Assembly: GCA_017795085.1 (NCBI GenBank)
Contig: CP051246.1
Coordinates: forward strand, 3,040,514 to 3,104,513
Length of the DNA: 64,000 bases
Origin: Salegentibacter sp.
Lineage (GTDB): Bacteria > Bacteroidota > Bacteroidia > Flavobacteriales > Flavobacteriaceae
Direction: 5' to 3'
The notes under the pieces are model-generated. The model saw only the letters and a program-made list of their open reading frames with translations. It was not told where the DNA came from and ran no database searches. This document shows positions 28,117-36,714 of this stretch, piece by piece. The translations under genes were made by a program, and so were the position numbers. The stretch's first letter is position 1; the number at the start of each line of letters is the position of its first letter.

Positions 28117-28989
28117 TTAACTTATTTCTGATAATTTCAACACTCGATTATCAACAAATATTTCGGGATCAACCTTTCTTTTCTTTTGTATAAGCTTTCC
28201 GTTGTCCATTTCTATTTTTTCGATTTCGCTTATCATTTTTTTTAGATTAACCGAGCGGTTTATTTTGTCTATTAAATAAAAATCGTCTTGGTAAAAATCC
28301 TCCTCTTGAATAATTCCTTTTGCTATACAATCTTTTACAATCTTCTTCATTAAGATATTCACCTCTTTGTTTTGTTTTCCTCCAAAATATTCAGATACTA
28401 AAAATTCATACTTTGATTGAAACCACTTCGCGTGCTCTTCAGAAATCAAGACGATTCTATTATCAACTATTTTCAATCCACTTAGAAACCATAAAATCTC
28501 CTTTGTCGAAATCTTCCCAATTTGAAACAAATCTCTTAGCGTATAATCTATTCTATCTGCTGATAAATTTGGTAAAGGATATTCTAAAACCTGATAGTTT
28601 TCAATTTCAATGAATTTATTAATATCAAATCGATATTTTTTGAGAACATCGTTTAGCTCTTTATCCCTTAAGACTTCTTCAAACCTTTTTTCGTGATAAT
28701 CTTCTTCTTCGATTTCTAATACGTAATCAATTAAATGAGAGAATGCAGTATGCGAAATATCGTGAATTAATCCGGCTACTTGTTCTTCAATACTTCCGCC
28801 TAATTTTTTTATGAGCAACATCACTCCGATTGAATGTTCAAATCTCGTATGGTTTATTTTTGGATTGACTAGAAATATTGCTCCTCCTTGATGGATTCTC
28901 TTTAATCTTTGAAATACACTCGTATTGATCAACTCTTCGATAACTCCTGTGATTTCGACATCTCCATAAATTTTATCTATGTACTTCAT
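28117..28989 (-). CDS. HD-domain phosphohydrolase
   Basis: 290 residues with the full HD metal set: T-R-F-E-H-S-I-G, H-D-I-S-H-T-A-F-S-H, and a later Asp in S-A-D-R-I-D-Y. The order and spacing match the dGTPase/SAMHD1-like HD group often found in accessory and defence-associated regions. It could hydrolyse nucleotides; the substrate is unproven. It is a single gene between intergenic repeats. Confidence 0.85.
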   Translation of the reverse strand: MKYIDKIYGDVEITGVIEELINTSVFQRLKRIHQGGAIFLVNPKINHTRFEHSIGVMLLIKKLGGSIEEQVAGLIHDISHTAFSHLIDYVLEIEEEDYHEKRFEEVLRDKELNDVLKKYRFDINKFIEIENYQVLEYPLPNLSADRIDYTLRDLFQIGKISTKEILWFLSGLKIVDNRIVLISEEHAKWFQSKYEFLVSEYFGGKQNKEVNILMKKIVKDCIAKGIIQEEDFYQDDFYLIDKINRSVNLKKMISEIEKIEMDNGKLIQKKRKVDPEIFVDNRVLKLSEIS

Positions 28990-29029
28990 TTTTTAGCTTT
29001 CAGGTAACTTTTTATATTGTAAGTGATGT

Positions 29030-29185
29030 GCAAATGGATGAGAACCTTTCCACTGTAAAACAAGCCAAAACCAATTTTTTGGTCTTTCTTATTCACCAAA
29101 CAAGTATAAAGTAAATAAATTGGTTTTTGGCGACTTCGCAAAAAAGCGTGAACTTCCGTTTTAGCACCAAACATTTCCATTTGCT
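29030..29185. repeat. Nested fold-back intergenic element
   Basis: Two nested pairs of inverted arms: an outer GCAAATGGA with TCCATTTGC, and an inner GCCAAAACCAATTT with AAATTGGTTTTTGGC (one extra T). Together they let about 155 bases of one strand fold on itself, rather like an integron attC site. An open frame over it (28986-29180) is not credible as a gene. It separates the HD and esterase genes. Confidence 0.6.
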
Positions 29186-29310
29186 ATATACGGCAAAGTA
29201 GTTGCACGTTCCCATGTTGATTGTTTTTATTAAATTTATGAACCTTATTGATATTTTTTAAGCTGGTTTTTATCTAAAAAATATCGATAATATATTTCCA
29301 AAACTAGATT

Positions 29311-30153
29311 TTACCCTAATTTTGAAACTTCAATTTTGTAATTTTCCAAGGATAAATTACCTGTTGAAAATTTTATATCTAAAAGTCCTTTCTTTTCATC
29401 AATTGTTAATTGCCTCTTATATATAGTTTCTATAATTTCTTCCTCATTTTCGAGGGGCTTTAGAATACTTTGTTTTGTTTGAAAACTTTCAAAATAACGA
29501 ATCCCAAAAATTCTTTGAGAATTTGCGTTTATATGAATTCCATCAGGATTAGCGTTTAAACCTGAAGCTGTCACAAAATAACAATTTTCATTATTTTCAG
29601 CGAATTTTTCTAATTCTTGATTTACAATAGTATAAGATTCGAAATACTCTCCGTATATCCCTTGCGTTAAAAAATCTCCAAGTCCTCCAATTATTAGTGG
29701 AATATCCGAAACCTCAAGTTCATCTCTTAAAGCTTGAATAATTGTAGAAAATTTTTCCCTGTAATGGTTGGCATTATTTAGTTCGCAATCACTTTCGCCT
29801 TGGTGCCAAAGAATACCTTTTAATGTACTTGTCTTTTGAGCAAGTTTGGCCTGAAAAACAGCGTTTTTGAAAAGAACTCCATCTACATTCCAGTCATCTA
29901 GACTTGTCCCACCATCTGCACAGGGGATTAATCCAATTTCACTTGTTTGGTTTTTTAACTGCCACGCTGCCGCAAAAGATGCAGCAAGGCCAACACCTGC
30001 ATTGGGACGATCATAGTTTATGGGCTCCCACATCGTTTGCCAATTTCCGTTTCTTAGCATTTTGATATTATGATTGTAAATAACAGGAACTTCCTTTATA
30101 AATCCACGACCCGCCATATTGGATTGACCAATCATTAAGAATGAATTTTGCAT
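29311..30153 (-). CDS. SGNH-type carbohydrate esterase (CE6/sialate O-acetylesterase-like)
   Basis: 280 residues with the family blocks G-Q-S-N-M-A-G (nucleophile Ser), W-H-Q-G-E-S-D, and D-G-I-H-I-N (Asp-His pair). It should remove acetyl groups from sugars. No signal peptide is visible, so it may act in the cytoplasm. No polysaccharide-utilisation genes are nearby; it appears to be a lone accessory gene. Confidence 0.87.
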   Translation of the reverse strand: MQNSFLMIGQSNMAGRGFIKEVPVIYNHNIKMLRNGNWQTMWEPINYDRPNAGVGLAASFAAAWQLKNQTSEIGLIPCADGGTSLDDWNVDGVLFKNAVFQAKLAQKTSTLKGILWHQGESDCELNNANHYREKFSTIIQALRDELEVSDIPLIIGGLGDFLTQGIYGEYFESYTIVNQELEKFAENNENCYFVTASGLNANPDGIHINANSQRIFGIRYFESFQTKQSILKPLENEEEIIETIYKRQLTIDEKKGLLDIKFSTGNLSLENYKIEVSKLG

Positions 30154-30250
30154 ATTTAATTTCAGATAAGATTAGAATTTTTATTTTGAAATTTTAAATT
30201 TTCTTGAATATGGTTTTCTATTTTCACAACGTGTTGTCAGCTGCCTTTTT

Positions 30251-31056
30251 CTATTCAAAGAGTTTTATTGTGTAGTCAAATAATTCAACTCCGCCAGACT
30301 TTCCGTGTCCTGGAATCATAATTTTAGCACTGGGATATTTTAATTTTATTTTTTCAACCGTTGCAGACCATACTTTAATACTAGCATCTTCTATATTTCC
30401 TTTATTCGCATCGATTTCTTTTATTAAGCATCCACCAAAAACTGCGTCGTCGTCTGGAAAATATCCCACAATATTATCTTTGGTATGTCCTTCTCCAAAG
30501 TACTTCGCATAAACCTTCTTGTTTCCGATATCTAATATGAGATTTTTGTCAAATGTTTTTATTGGTTTAGAGAGTTTTTGACTATTCTTTTTTAATAATT
30601 TTATAGTTTGATTAGAGGCATATGTTGGAATATTATGATTTTCAAATTCCGCTATTCCACCAACACAATCTTTGTGAAAATGAGTTGGAATTAGCCCTAT
30701 TATTTCACTTTTTAATTCATTTGTCACAAAATTAATAAACTCTAACGAACTTTTGTCGTCTGTTGGTGTATCAAACACAACCCCTTTATTTTCATTTATA
30801 ACCAACATTCCATTGCAGGCAACTTTTCCAAAATCATCCGTATTTAAATAGGAAATGTGTTCGTAAATATGATTTGATAGCCTGTTAATTATTAAATTTT
30901 CTGTTTGATAAAATAAACTATCCCGCTGTCAATTAAAGGTTTATTGGTTATCTCTTTCTTAGTTTCTTGATTCGTCTGATTTTGATTGGATGATTATTTC
31001 TTACACGAAATATAGGTCAGACTTAAAAGAAGAGAGATTGGAACTAATATTTTCAT
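30251..31056 (-). pseudogene. Subclass B1 metallo-beta-lactamase-like gene, stop plus frameshift
   Basis: The intact 3' part codes for a B1-type metallo-beta-lactamase fold with every zinc ligand: T-H-F-H-K-D (Zn1 His pair and Asp), G-E-G-H-T-K-D-N, the Cys in F-G-G-C-L, and P-G-H-G-K-S. Upstream, an ATG at 31056 opens a lipoprotein signal ending Y-I-S-C-K-K. A TAA at codon 21 (30994-30996) then breaks it, and a frame change near 30885-30912 is needed to reach the downstream frame. The catalytic part could still be made only from an internal start. It was probably a periplasmic beta-lactamase. Confidence 0.85.
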
Positions 31057-31226
31057 AATAAATTTTGTATTATCCTGAAATAGGTTGACCTTTCTTGGAT
31101 GTTACAAGGTTAAAATACTTTTCTTTTCATATTAAAAACAAAGATAACAGAAAAGAACTTACCCTATAGTTTAGCTCTTTTCTGCTATTTTTTATTTACA
31201 TTTTTAGTAGCTGGGTTTTCTGTCAG

Positions 31227-32039
31227 CTACTTTCCTTCTTCAAAAAAACGTTTGTGCATTGAGGTAATTACTTTATCAATTCCTTCTTTTTTCAACCATT
31301 CATATTCTGTTGTCGATAGATTTCCTGCTGTATAGTGTAATTGTTTCTTGTTATCTGTCGCTGCTTGAAAAACTACATCGGCAATACTTTCCGGAGAATC
31401 CTTTTTGGTACTGGAATCTGCTTTCATTGTGGTGATGTATTGATTAAAAACTTTCTGATAATCTTGATGAGAAACCATTTGTGCATTACTTCCGAAATTG
31501 GTTTGCATATAAGCAGGAACAACTGTTTTGATATTTATACCAAAGTCGTTTAACTCATAACTCATTCCTTCTGTCCACGTTTCCAATGCAGATTTTGTTG
31601 CTGCATAAACTGCCACAAATGGATATGGAATATTAGCAGTAGAAGATGTTACAGTAATAATTATTCCGTTTTTTCTTGCTCTCAAATAAGGGAGAAATGA
31701 TTTTGTAACAAGCACTGTCCCTAAAAAATTGGTATTGATTTGTTGCTCTAACTGTTCGTCAGTTGTTCCTTCAAATGCACCCATAAGTCCATAGGCTGCA
31801 TTGTTGAATACTACATCTATCTGACTTATTTTTTCTGCTTCTGAAGCTACTTCTGCGATTTGTTTTTTATTACCGATGTCCAACTTCAAGAGGTGAATGT
31901 TTGGCAATTGTATAAGTTCTGTTTCTTTTTCGGGTTGTCTCATTGTAGCAATTACGGTCCAACCTTTTGAAGCAAATAATTTTGCTGTCGCTTTTCCTAA
32001 TCCCGAAGAAGCTCCTGTGATAAAAATTGTTCTGTTCAT
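31227..32039 (-). CDS. SDR-family oxidoreductase
   Basis: About 270 residues from the ATG at 32039. T-G-A-S-S-G-L-G, N-N-A-A-Y-G, T-S-S-T-A-N and Y-A-A-T-K give the classical SDR set. It follows a Crp/Fnr-type regulator gene, with a perfect 16-bp palindrome (32094-32109) between them, so it is the likely target of that regulator. Confidence 0.9.
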   Translation of the reverse strand: MNRTIFITGASSGLGKATAKLFASKGWTVIATMRQPEKETELIQLPNIHLLKLDIGNKKQIAEVASEAEKISQIDVVFNNAAYGLMGAFEGTTDEQLEQQINTNFLGTVLVTKSFLPYLRARKNGIIITVTSSTANIPYPFVAVYAATKSALETWTEGMSYELNDFGINIKTVVPAYMQTNFGSNAQMVSHQDYQKVFNQYITTMKADSSTKKDSPESIADVVFQAATDNKKQLHYTAGNLSTTEYEWLKKEGIDKVITSMHKRFFEEGK

Positions 32040-32093
32040 TTTTTTAATCTTTAAATTGATACTGCAAAAATGCATCCTTAAAAAAAGAACCTG

Positions 32094-32109
32094 TTTACCA
32101 TTTGGTAAA
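32094..32109. promoter_or_regulatory. Crp-type palindrome before the SDR gene
   Basis: TTTACCATTTGGTAAA: 6-bp arms with a four-base spacer, lying between the Crp/Fnr gene and its SDR neighbour, 54 bases upstream of the SDR start. Two close relatives of the motif occur at 32708-32723 and 36690-36705. Confidence 0.7.
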
Positions 32110-32116
32110 AAGCAAT

Positions 32117-32674
32117 TTATTGAATATTTTTTCTTATTCTACTTAATGATTGCTGTGTAATTCCCAAATAAGAAGCGATGTATGACAGTGGAATACGGTT
32201 GACAAGTGTTGGATATTTTTGCATAAATTCCAAATAGCGTGTTGTGGCGTCTTGTGAAACTAATGGACTTACTTTTTCTAACTTTTGAGCAAGTGCTTTG
32301 TTGGTGATTTTTTGAATAATACTATCCCAATCGATTATGGTATCAGAAATTTCTTTCCAATCTTGATTTGAAAATGTTAGCAGTTTACAATCCGTAGCAG
32401 CTTGAATATATTCGGTTGAAGGAACATTTTTTAAATTATAGAGCAAATGCTTTTCTTCAATGAATATTTTAGTTATTTCCTCACCTTTATTGTTATAATA
32501 GCAGATACGAAGAATACCGTCAACGATAAAACCAACTCGTTTCAGTACTTTTCCTGCTTCTGCAAAATAGTCGTCCTTTTTAAGTTCTGTTTCCTTTGCT
32601 TTACTTGTAATAAGACTTATTTGCTGTTTATTGAGATTGCCAAACTGTAGAATGTATTCTATAAATTCCTTCAT
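32117..32674 (-). CDS. Crp/Fnr-family regulator
   Basis: 185 residues: a cyclic-nucleotide-binding-like beta barrel (about 20-110) and a short C-terminal HTH with Y-L-G-I-T-Q-Q-S-L-S-R-I-R. The cNMP pocket residues are not conserved, so the ligand is unclear. Palindromes lie upstream of its own start and upstream of the following SDR gene, which suggests autoregulation and control of that gene. Confidence 0.88.
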   Translation of the reverse strand: MKEFIEYILQFGNLNKQQISLITSKAKETELKKDDYFAEAGKVLKRVGFIVDGILRICYYNNKGEEITKIFIEEKHLLYNLKNVPSTEYIQAATDCKLLTFSNQDWKEISDTIIDWDSIIQKITNKALAQKLEKVSPLVSQDATTRYLEFMQKYPTLVNRIPLSYIASYLGITQQSLSRIRKNIQ

Positions 32675-32707
32675 TACTACAAAATTAACAATAGTCGTTT
32701 TGTATTA

Positions 32708-32723
32708 TTTACCATTTGATAAA
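32708..32723. promoter_or_regulatory. Crp-type palindrome before the Crp/Fnr gene
   Basis: TTTACCATTTGATAAA, one base different from the palindrome at 32094-32109, centred about 40 bases upstream of the regulator start. Likely autoregulatory site. Confidence 0.65.
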
Positions 32724-32942
32724 AAGTGCTTTTTTTCGGGTGCATCATTTAGTCTTGATGCCAACAGCGGATTTTATGCACTTACTGTTCGGTTAAGCAC
32801 AAAGATAGCTAAATGGTAGAAACTTTTAGTTTGGCACTTTACCCGCTATTGCTTATAGGACACATTGTTGGCGGTATGTGGCTTTCAGTTGTCTACTGTC
32901 TACTGTGTCTGCCGAAAAAATAAAAAGTTGAGAAAGAAAAAT

Positions 32943-33854
32943 TTAATTAAACGATTGTCTATACTTCAAAGGTGACATTTCGGTTTTCTTTTTGAAAAGT
33001 CGGTTAAACGATTGTGATCGCTCAAAACCTAATTCATAGGCAATTTCACTTACGGACAAATTTGTCGTTAAAAGTTTTTCTTTTGCTTTTTCAATGAGTT
33101 TTTCGTGAATGTGTTGTTGGGCGTTTTGTCCTGTCAGCAAACGCAACATATCGCTTAAATAATTTGCAGAAAAATGGAGCTTGTTGGCTAAATATTCAAC
33201 TGTTGGCAATCCGCTTTTAAGTGTTTCTACGTTATCAAAATAATCTTTTAGCAACTGCTCCATTTTGGAAAGCAAATCATTGTTTACGGCTTTTCGGGTA
33301 ATGAATTGGCGTTCATAAAAACGATTGCAATAATTCAACAGCAAATCAATTTGCGACAGAATAATGTCTTGTGTGTGCTTGTCAATATGCTGACATTCCA
33401 TTTCTATTTTTTGAAAAATATCAACAACATTTTGCTCTTCCTGTTGCGAAAGGTGCAACGCTTCATTTATGGAATATGAAAAGAAACCGTAATTCTTGAT
33501 TGTGCTTTGCAGTGGGTGCTTTTTCAAAAAATCAGAATGAAAAATCAATACATATCCTGTCCCAATCGTTTCGTTAAAAGCATTGGTTTTATCCACTTCA
33601 ACAGATTGGACTTGTTTAGGGGCAATAAAAGTCATTGTCCCCTTGTCAAAATCATAATATTGTTGCCCGTATTTCACTTTGGATTGGATATTGTTTTTTA
33701 GAGAGATAGTATAAAAATCGGTAGAAAAATATCGCCACAAATCAGAATTTACAGCGTGTATTTCTGAAACCAAAACCACACTTACCAACGGATGCAAAGG
33801 CGGTGGAATGGATAGTAAACGATGAAATTCGGATAAAGAGTTAATGGTCTGCAT
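32943..33854 (-). CDS. AraC-family regulator
   Basis: 303 residues: an N-terminal cupin-like sensor domain to about residue 170 and two C-terminal HTH units, ending with Y-E-L-G-F-E-R-S-Q-S-F-N-R-L-F-K-K-K and M-S-P-L-K-Y-R. Its start overlaps the stop of the membrane-protein gene upstream by 14 bases, so it is in an operon hydrolase, membrane protein, AraC. The truncated gene at 19732 is a paralogue. Confidence 0.92.
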   Translation of the reverse strand: MQTINSLSEFHRLLSIPPPLHPLVSVVLVSEIHAVNSDLWRYFSTDFYTISLKNNIQSKVKYGQQYYDFDKGTMTFIAPKQVQSVEVDKTNAFNETIGTGYVLIFHSDFLKKHPLQSTIKNYGFFSYSINEALHLSQQEEQNVVDIFQKIEMECQHIDKHTQDIILSQIDLLLNYCNRFYERQFITRKAVNNDLLSKMEQLLKDYFDNVETLKSGLPTVEYLANKLHFSANYLSDMLRLLTGQNAQQHIHEKLIEKAKEKLLTTNLSVSEIAYELGFERSQSFNRLFKKKTEMSPLKYRQSFN

Positions 33855-34200
33855 ATCTATATAAAATTCCGAAGATGATGAAAGCTACAATTTCTATGGT
33901 AAGCCAAAGTAATTGTTTTGAAAAAAAGCCGTCTAAAACAAACCCGAATAATCGCGCTGTGATAATCCCCAAAGTTAGAAAAAACAATAATGCACACACC
34001 GTTAATTTCCAATCACTCCATTGATTGTAAAAAATGAACAAAATCCCCAATCCAATTAGAAATCCCCATTTAACCCGCACTTCAATCATCTGATACGGGT
34101 TTTCGGGTAAAGGGGTGTTGCTAATTAAGTTGGGCTTGTATGTTAGAACACAACCTGCGATAAGCAAAACTGTTCCGATTATTTTTAGAAAAACTGTCAT
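33841..34200 (-). CDS. Small membrane protein
   Basis: 119 residues with four hydrophobic stretches (about 5-20, 48-62, 70-88, 95-115). I do not recognise the family. It shares its first base with the last base of the hydrolase gene and overlaps the AraC start, so it is tightly coupled to both. Confidence 0.65.
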   Translation of the reverse strand: MTVFLKIIGTVLLIAGCVLTYKPNLISNTPLPENPYQMIEVRVKWGFLIGLGILFIFYNQWSDWKLTVCALLFFLTLGIITARLFGFVLDGFFSKQLLWLTIEIVAFIIFGILYRYADH

Positions 34201-35114
34201 TATTCCTGCAAAAGATTTTCCCGAAAAAATGGGACTAATTTTTCCAATGCTCCTGCTGTTGCTTCGGGTTTATCGTATAAATCATAATGACCCGCACCAT
34301 TTACAATATGGATTTTTTTGTTTTTGGAAGCGGCTTTTTTGTATAAGTCAAAACCATCTCTGTATGAACCAAAAGCACCAACTTTGTCGCCAACGATAAC
34401 CAATAAAGGTTGTGTCAGCAAAAAATCAGCAAGATGAAAAGCATCAAACATTATTAAGTTCGGCATACTTGCAAAAAGCAATTTATTGTTTGAAGTCGGA
34501 AATTCGCCTCTTGGCGTTCTGTAATAATTAATAGCTTCTAACATATCCAAATCGTTTATGCCTGCCTTTTTTGCTTCTTCGGAAGAATTGGGTGTCCAAT
34601 TTGTAATAATCGATTCTGCTCCGTTGACTTCCGCAGTTCGTTGCGAAGAAACAACTTCTAATGTTTCTAAAAAATTTGCTTCTCTGAATGCTCTGCCTAT
34701 GTTCACTCCTGAAACCGTTGCCACTGCTCTTATTCGCCTTTCTTTCAATGCTGCATTTGCAGCGTAACCACCACCTGCACAAATGCCCAATAAACCGATA
34801 CGGTCTTTATCTACAAAATTTAATGTAGTAAGATAATCTACGGCATAGCGTATGTCTTCTACACGGGTGGTTGGGTCTTCCAAATATCTTGGCTCTCCAC
34901 CGCTTTCACCCTGAAAAGAAGCGTCATAAGCCAACGCAATAAACCCCTTTTTTGCAAGCTTCCCTGCATACAAACCTGCAGTTTGTTCTTTTACGCTACC
35001 TCCCGGATGAACGCAAACAATAGCCGGATAATTTTGTGTTTCATCAAAATTGTAGGGCAAATGAAGATTGGCTGCCGTGTCCCAATTTCTATTTTTGAAT
35101 TTTACTTTTCGCAT
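34200..35114 (-). CDS. Alpha/beta hydrolase (dienelactone-hydrolase/esterase-like)
   Basis: 304 residues. The oxyanion region is C-V-H-P-G-G-S, the nucleophile elbow reads G-I-C-A-G-G-G-Y (a Cys stands where many relatives have Ser, as in dienelactone hydrolases), and the catalytic His is in G-A-G-H-Y-D-L-Y. It is first in an operon with a small membrane protein and an AraC regulator. Substrate unknown. Confidence 0.85.
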   Translation of the reverse strand: MRKVKFKNRNWDTAANLHLPYNFDETQNYPAIVCVHPGGSVKEQTAGLYAGKLAKKGFIALAYDASFQGESGGEPRYLEDPTTRVEDIRYAVDYLTTLNFVDKDRIGLLGICAGGGYAANAALKERRIRAVATVSGVNIGRAFREANFLETLEVVSSQRTAEVNGAESIITNWTPNSSEEAKKAGINDLDMLEAINYYRTPRGEFPTSNNKLLFASMPNLIMFDAFHLADFLLTQPLLVIVGDKVGAFGSYRDGFDLYKKAASKNKKIHIVNGAGHYDLYDKPEATAGALEKLVPFFRENLLQE

Positions 35115-35305
35115 TGTTTTATTTCTTTTAAGTTTAACAATGCAAAATTCGTCTTCCTTTAAAAAGTAAATGTTTCCAAATCAAGGTTGTTTGTAGCCAA
35201 ATCAGAGTTAAGATGTCGGTTAGTGTGTCTCTTGTCGTTTGGTTAGGTGTTTGCCTGTCGCGTTGCCATTACTGCCATCGGTCTCCTTTATTAGCTGCTG
35301 GCTTT

Positions 35306-35827
35306 TTAATTCAGAATTAGTTTCATCATTATGTCGGTCTGTTCATCATTTCCGAGTTTAAAAATATGTTTGTCAAATGCTACAAATCCATTTTTTTCAT
35401 AAAAGCGAATTGCTCTTGGATTTTTTTCCCAAACGCCCAACCAAACATTTTCTAGATTTTTCTCTTTCGCCAACTCAATTGCTTTGTTGTATAAAACTTG
35501 TCCGACTTTTTTTCCGTAAAATTCTTTTAGCACATAAATCCGCTCAATCTCAAGTGCGTTTTTGTCTTTTATTTCGGTCTGTGATTGTCCTACGTTTACT
35601 TTTAAATATCCTATTGTTTTTCCGTCAAGTTCTGCAAAGTAAAATTCAGCGTTTTGGTCGGTCAGTTCTGCCGTCAGTTTTTCTGTTGAAAATTCGTTTT
35701 CCAAATATTCTCTCATATTTTCTTCGCTATTTCCTGAAGAGAAAGTTTCAGCAAAAGTTAATTTTCCAATTTTTTGAAGTTCAATGATGTCGACTGTTGT
35801 TATTTTTCTTACTGTTATTTGTTGCAT
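35306..35827 (-). CDS. GNAT-family N-acetyltransferase
   Basis: 173 residues with E-R-I-Y-V-L-K-E-F-Y-G-K-K-V-G-Q-V-L for acetyl-CoA binding, and the B motif in A-I-R-F-Y-E-K-N-G-F. The N-terminal T-F-A-E-T-F segment is common in spermidine-type acetyltransferases of Gram-positive bacteria, so a polyamine substrate is possible but not shown. Twelve bases separate it from the GNAT gene upstream. Confidence 0.88.
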   Translation of the reverse strand: MQQITVRKITTVDIIELQKIGKLTFAETFSSGNSEENMREYLENEFSTEKLTAELTDQNAEFYFAELDGKTIGYLKVNVGQSQTEIKDKNALEIERIYVLKEFYGKKVGQVLYNKAIELAKEKNLENVWLGVWEKNPRAIRFYEKNGFVAFDKHIFKLGNDEQTDIMMKLILN

Positions 35828-35839
35828 CTTAATTATATT

Positions 35840-36301
35840 TTAGTGGTCTAAATTCCATTCATAGTTTAGCCAATCGTTGTTTTCTTTGGCTCCCAATTTA
35901 TTGTAAAACCTTATTCCACCTTCGTTCCAAGGTGCAACAGTCCATTTTATTTGCTCACAATTATTTTCAACCGCTTCTTCTTTGAGAGCTAACATCAATT
36001 TTTCGCCAATTTTATGTCCTCTGTAAGTTGTGTCGACATAAAGTTCTTTTATGAATATGGCAGGTTTGTTTTGTGCTGTAAACGGCAAATAATAATAAAC
36101 CAAAATTTCCGCTATTTTTTGATTGTCATTTGCAACGAAGCAATAAAAGTCTGGTGGATTTTTGTTAAACCCGCTTTCGCTCACGATTTCGGGCGTTATA
36201 GCAAATATGTCAATATATTTTTCAAAAATGGCTAACTCTTTCATCAGTTTCCAAATTCCGTTTGAATCAGATTCTATGGCTTTCCTTATGCTTAAATTCA
36301 T
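35840..36301 (-). CDS. GNAT-family N-acetyltransferase
   Basis: About 153 residues from the ATG at 36301. The frame is open further upstream only because it crosses the SMR gene in another frame. The A-motif region is K-E-L-Y-V-D-T-T-Y-R-G-H-K-I-G-E-K-L, followed by the B motif I-R-F-Y-N-K-L-G-A. It resembles diamine acetyltransferases of the SSAT type. It follows the broken SMR transporter gene by 17 bases. Confidence 0.88.
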   Translation of the reverse strand: MNLSIRKAIESDSNGIWKLMKELAIFEKYIDIFAITPEIVSESGFNKNPPDFYCFVANDNQKIAEILVYYYLPFTAQNKPAIFIKELYVDTTYRGHKIGEKLMLALKEEAVENNCEQIKWTVAPWNEGGIRFYNKLGAKENNDWLNYEWNLDH

Positions 36302-36318
36302 ATTTTTTGAAATGTTAT

Positions 36319-36642
36319 TTAATGTGATGATACCGCTTTTAATCCTACAATTGAAGCGATTAATGTTGTGAGAAATAGTATTCGCAGAAATGTTGCAGGT
36401 TCTTTGCATACTAATATACCTACGAGAACAGTACCTACTGCTCCAATTCCTGTTCAAATTGCATAGGCACTGCCTATTGGTAATGATTGAGTGGCTTTAA
36501 TTAAAAGCCACATACTAATTACAAGTGTGATTAAAAAACCACCATACCATAGATACATTTCATTTCCCGATGTTGCTTTTCCCAAACAAAATGCAAAGGC
36601 AACTTCAAACAAGCCTGCAATAACCAAAATCATCCAATTCAT
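36319..36642 (-). pseudogene. SMR-family multidrug transporter with TGA at the conserved Trp
   Basis: Read through, this is a 107-residue small multidrug resistance protein with four membrane segments, normal family length. In the third helix the family motif A-Y-A-(V/I)-W-T-G-I-G appears as A-Y-A-I-stop-T-G-I-G: a TGA at 36454-36456 replaces the Trp that lines the substrate pocket in EmrE-type proteins. One base change from TGG explains it. As it stands only the first 62 residues would be made. A Crp-type palindrome lies upstream of its start. Confidence 0.87.
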
Positions 36643-36689
36643 TATTTTCTAACTTTCGGACAAAGGTTTTAATAAGGTTTAAAGAAAAA

Positions 36690-36705
36690 TTTATCAAATG
36701 ATAAA
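36690..36705. promoter_or_regulatory. Crp-type palindrome before the SMR gene
   Basis: TTTATCAAATGATAAA, a perfect palindrome of the same form as those at 32094 and 32708. It stands between the second short Crp/Fnr gene and the SMR gene, the same relative position as the site at 32094. Confidence 0.68.
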
Positions 36706-36714
36706 AAATAAAAC

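Noticed and set aside
28986..29180. 64-residue frame upstream of the HD gene
   Set aside because: It coincides with the fold-back repeat; the open frame is explained by that noncoding element.
36454..36456. TGA read as Trp (alternative code or selenocysteine)
   Set aside because: Neighbouring genes use TGA as a normal stop, other breaks in the block use TAA and TAG, and no selenocysteine structure is evident.
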